Source: Ancylostoma caninum
Lineage: Eukaryota > Nematoda > Chromadorea > Rhabditida > Ancylostomatidae
NCBI GenBank assembly: GCA_037903475.1
Contig: JBAJFG010000029.1
Coordinates: 1,013,501-1,077,500, forward strand
Length of the DNA: 64,000 bases
Direction: 5' to 3'
This document shows, in pieces, positions 59,901-64,000 of the stretch. A model generated the notes under the pieces. The model ran no database searches. It worked only from the letters and a program-made list of their open reading frames with translations, and was not told the origin of the DNA. Each line of letters starts with the position of its first letter. The first letter of the stretch is position 1. The translations under genes were made by a program, and so were the position numbers.

Positions 59901-62900
59901 GATTTTTTTTAGATCTCGGTTTGTCGTATTTTTGATACAATTGGTCTAAATTTGTAAAACTAACGGCTTCTCAGAAAGATAAGGATCCCGTAGATTGCCT
60001 GGAACATTTTCCCACGCTCCCGTATCATTTCTCAGTGAAGAAACATCTAAGTGCTTGAAATGTTGAAACATCCAGCACTTGCCAAGCAGACTTAAATCTT
60101 TCATCAATGTCCTGAATACTCATCTGGATGCTAGCTTATGCTCAGTCCGATTTTATTTTATTTTATCTCCCTTCCTATCCAGTAATGTTTATTAGTTTTA
60201 TTGTTTTATCAGTTATTTACGCATGTTTTATGATGTGTTGCCATTTTAACGGGGACGGTACCCCTTCACATGAGGGTTTACCCCATGTAATAAATATCTA
60301 TATGTATATGCCCACTATACTACTCTGCTGTCACGTCAAACGCTCGTACTTTGCCAGAGTCTTAATTGGGAATCGCCTAAGGCGTTAATAATGCATCGCA
60401 TACATCCTATCGACCCACTAAGAAGGCGAGCTCTAGGCTGCTCCATCGTCGTGCGACGTTCATGCGTGTATAATTTATCCCTGAGTTGGTCAAGTAGCCC
60501 GCCTGAACATTGGTTCATAGCTACCTCAGTGGCTGTCGTGCCCAGGCAATGTACTTTCACGGATAATTAACCCTGGCATTCCCAATCTGTTCTATTTTCT
60601 GCATGCATCTTTCCAGTTGTCCATTTAGGGTAATGTGGAATTTCTTAGCTTGATTAGTATTTTCACTATGTTTCATAATCGATTAGATAATTTGTTCGGG
60701 AAATTTCTTCAGGAAATAGAAGTCTGTGTCCTGTCAAAGTCCTATTCAGATTTGTCAAAAACATAACGATTCTACTAATTGATTTGTGGTTCTTCCAAGC
60801 TGGGAGATAGTGGAAATAGTTCGTTCTCTCCTCCTGATTTCAAAAAATTCACATCTTTTTCCAGGTAATTTGTTCAGGAAATTTCTTCAAGAAATAGAGC
60901 TCTGTTCCCTGTCCCAGTCCTATTCAGATTTGCCAACACAACGAGATTTATGCACACTCTCGGGAAGGTTCCATACATATTGCCCGCTCATCTTCCTGAG
61001 GCAAATTCCTCCTGCACAATGCATTAAATTTTGCAATTTCTCTCACTATCTTCTATTGACGTATGCGGGGTAAACTAGGTATTTTCTTTTCCTTTCTGGA
61101 AAACTCGTCCATTTTGAGCAGACAGGTGAGCGAGAACATTCACGGAAACATTCCCGAATCCTGACCTAGAGCTATGAACCCCTGCAATCCCTCTACTCAA
61201 AACATAAGCACTGTAACATTTCCGATCATTCACCTGCGGTAAATCCGATTCCTGTGCCATAACTTTCCCTATTACTCAGCGTCGAAATATTTTTTTTCGA
61301 TTACACATTGCACTCACTTCTTCTCCTTTGTTGTATGTTTGCATTATTTCTTCTTGCCTTTTACCCTAAGCTTTCGTTTCTTCTTACAATAGATACGCCA
61401 ATATGATCTTCACTCTCCTTTCTTCATAATTCCGCTCTTTTTTTACTCGAGAACAGCTGTAAATCCACGAAATTACCCAACTACATCAAAAAATTACGTG
61501 ACGAGACGGGCATAGTTATCGACTTTTTTGTCAGACCTGATCAGCGCAACTCGACCATCCTCGTCTAACGTGGCAAACCAGAAACATTGAAAAATCATCT
61601 TTTAATGAGTTCTGAAAAAAATCCACCGATGCAGCCGTGCTCATCACCATCAAAAACTAAAAATTACGCTAAAACCTCGATGACGAAAATCTTCGTGGAT
61701 GCTGCCTTTAAAGCCCCTCAAAATTGCTTTTTTTCCTTGGTTCAATGGATGGAGGGTCCGGAAGGTATTTCTACCCCTGATGGAAAACAAACTTTTGGAG
61801 ATTCAGCATATGCATGACGATCGTTTTGTTTTCTGAGGTCTTCTAGTTATTTTTTTTTCTTTGGATGATTTGAAGACTTTTCCTACGGGAACGTTTTCTC
61901 TAATCGGTTTTCTAGCTCTTCCAACTTCTCTTCCTAAGGGCTAGTGAACCACCAGCTATGTACATATTTTGTCCACAACTAGTTTTATTCTTTATGGTGC
62001 GGAAATCCCGCTGGTAAGGACAAACTAGGGCTCCTCTTCTGGACCACCCCCCCCCCGCCCGTTTTCCTCGTGTTAACTACAAACTAGCTTAAACCTAAAA
62101 GTTCCACGAAAGAAGGTGGCAAATCCAACCAATGTGTTCCCAGAACCTCCTTTCTACTTTTATCCAGCGTGTGTGTGTGTCCCACTACCATTTGTCAAAA
62201 TTTTTTTCCACAGCTGCAAGACTTCCATTACTCTTACAAGAGACCTCGTTCATCTGCGGTACTTCCGCAGTTCTTTTTCTCGCTCAGACATGGCGATACT
62301 CCCCAGCACCTCAGTCACAAATTTCACGACACGTGTGCTAAATCGTCGCACTACTGGTCAGCTTATTAAGTTACTACGACGTCTAATTACCAATCATCCG
62401 CTTAGTAAGTGCCAAAACAGCTTGCACCAGCGTCGGGTTTATGCTAATTTCTGCATGTTTACGTGGCGCTTGTCATTAGAGCCATTTCCTGCGCTAATGC
62501 AATTCCTGCGCCAGCGCCACCGCCAACGGCACAAAGGACGCTGCGCCGCCACCGCAGGAACACCGTGACAGCCGCGGGTGGAAATATGAGGAGGTGGCTG
62601 TCAGGATGATACAATGCATCTCGCCGACAGATTTATGTTCGTCTGCTGCCACTACTAGTGGGATTTCCATGGAAAATAGCATGGAAATGGATAGAATTTC
62701 CAAAAAGGAACTCTGTTCAGCCCCTTTGCTTTCCAAGAATATTACCTTGGAAAAAACACACTTCTCCAGATTTTCCGGGAAACCTGACAACAAGCAAAGC
62801 TACCAAAACCACTGATTTTTTCTACGTTTGGTATGGTTTTATTCGTCTCTCCTTGTTGTTGTTTGTTCAGTCTTAAGAAAAGCTTTTCGGACAAAGAACA

Positions 62901-64000
62901 GTTTGCTACCCAATTTCATCAACGTATCGAGAGGTCCTTTAGTACACATTACGCTTATTGGCTACCTGATATGAGGAAATTTGACCTTCGCCGTAGGGCA
63001 ATACCTTGGAACGTGCATATAAACACCCTGTGTACACATTTTCAAATGGCAAGGGATGGTCAACGGCAAGGTTTTCTAAGAGGTGATAGGTATTTGGATT
63101 GAGCTACTATTTTTACCCAGCAATTGCCAAAAGAGTAAAACTGCTCTTGACGGGTAGCAACACTCTTATTTGCTGTGTAAAATGTGGTCTAGATGGAAGC
63201 AATAGTGTATAAAACAACATTTTTATCAGGAAATGAGTCGGATTTGAAATTTTGCGGCGGGATTAATGAAACTTCACGTTAGCGGAATTGTTTCCCCCAT
63301 TTTGAAGTGGACTAGCTTTCCCAACAAAATTGGGAGTACCTCATCCAAGCGATTCGCCCAAATCAGTAATATTAAAGACAGCTAGACGTATTATATTTAT
63401 TACATTATACTTGCAAGATTCGTACTCTCTGGATGGCGGGAAGTCCTATCTCGGGGACGTTCATGATTCCTATCACTGGAATAAAGTTTTAGTGCAACTT
63501 CTTCAGCAAAAAATGTAGAGCAGGTAAATATAGAGTGAAAACAGTTTGCCTTGTAGACGAGGGAAATTTTGTTAAAGTGTGGACCACCAATCCTTTCACT
63601 ACAGAGCTCTTCTAGAGATATACTGGCTTGCGTGAGATCTAGCCAGAACTTCAATACAAGTTCGGTTTTGTCTTTGCTCTGAGACCACGGTTGAATGCTA
63701 TCCGCCCCCTCACCAAGGCGAACAGGTCTCGAAATCATCGCTGGAAGGATGGGTAATCGCATATCAATAGATATGATTACCCTTTAGATAGGATAGCAGC
63801 TAGGTAAAGACAAGGCCACGTATGTATGAGTTAACATCGTAGGTCGTAGACCCGAGGGCGCCAAGGAGACCACACTTCCGGTCTAGTTCAAGCCTCGAAC
63901 CGGATTAGTGTGTCAAACCTAAGTATTTCCTTCATACTCCTGAATTTACGGTATCAGTTAGCTTATAGAAATCATAAAATCGACATTAGATTCTATCTTA
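56936..64000. other. Terminal region, no supportable gene
   Basis: The plus-strand frame 58660-58983 (107 codons, hydrophobic N-terminus) and the minus frame 63400-63762 (120 codons) have protein-like patches but no known domain or consistent splice structure. A GC-rich patch at 62480-62580 (GCCACCGCCAACGG) is compositionally odd. A small hairpin, GGGTAATC...GATTACCC, lies at 63752-63783. GGAAAACTCGTCCA at about 61097 recurs near 41283 and 33619, a fragment of another dispersed repeat. Confidence 0.35.

Noticed and set aside
62116..62568. 150-codon plus-strand frame
   Set aside because: No domain, biased composition from T-rich then GC-rich DNA, and competing open frames on both strands.

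Overview
The window looks like nuclear DNA of a parasitic clade V (strongylid or hookworm-type) nematode. It is AT-rich, gene-poor and crowded with transposon relics. Its genes have many small exons separated by short introns that end in TTTCAG/TTTTAG-like acceptors. The one gene that can be fully reconstructed belongs to the nematode Golgi hexosaminidase subfamily. The species is inferred from these traits and not proven. No bacterial operons, CRISPR arrays, rRNA genes or convincing functional tRNA genes were seen.

Layout. (1) 0.2-3.0 kb, minus strand: 3' part of an unidentified multi-exon gene, probably a single-pass membrane protein with a long polar tail. One of its introns (700-2506) is occupied by a 5'-truncated Penelope-like retroelement (PLE) whose 3' end is duplicated in inverted orientation. 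Both copies carry a hammerhead-ribozyme-like core. (2) 3.3-8.4 kb: repeats only. These are a maT-type (DD37D) transposase relic, a second PLE 3' end, a foldback element, a TIR element and a tRNA-derived SINE. (3) 9.2-16.9 kb, minus strand: a complete GH20 beta-N-acetylhexosaminidase gene of the HEXD / nematode HEX-2-to-HEX-5 type. I reconstructed 16 exons with all phases consistent, giving 620 codons. Its larger introns hold a mariner relic and a near-perfect palindromic element. (4) 17-34 kb: intergenic repeats, including two of three hAT-like MITEs, palindromic TACCC elements, a transposase N-terminus relic and an RTE-like 3' end. (5) 34.8-36.5 kb, minus strand: a few phase-compatible candidate exons of an unidentified gene or genes. 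(6) 39.5-40.5 kb: a 1.05 kb inverted duplication, each arm carrying a tRNA-like pol III promoter. (7) 40.8-56.9 kb: hAT, Tc1/mariner-like and PIF/Harbinger-like MITEs with readable target-site duplications, RTE reverse transcriptase debris, a miRNA-sized perfect hairpin, and weak candidate exons at 55.5-56.0 kb. (8) 57-64 kb: no supportable gene.

The genes do not form an operon or pathway. The only clear biochemistry is N-glycan or glycoconjugate trimming in the Golgi by the GH20 enzyme. The rest shows how PLE, RTE, SINE, mariner/maT, hAT and Harbinger elements have filled introns and intergenic space. Most long open frames overlap inverted repeats or low-complexity DNA and are judged non-coding. 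I found no convincing new multi-gene system. The most unusual observations are the inverted hammerhead-flanked PLE, the 24-bp-stem hairpin at 49.5 kb and the inverted tRNA-like duplication.
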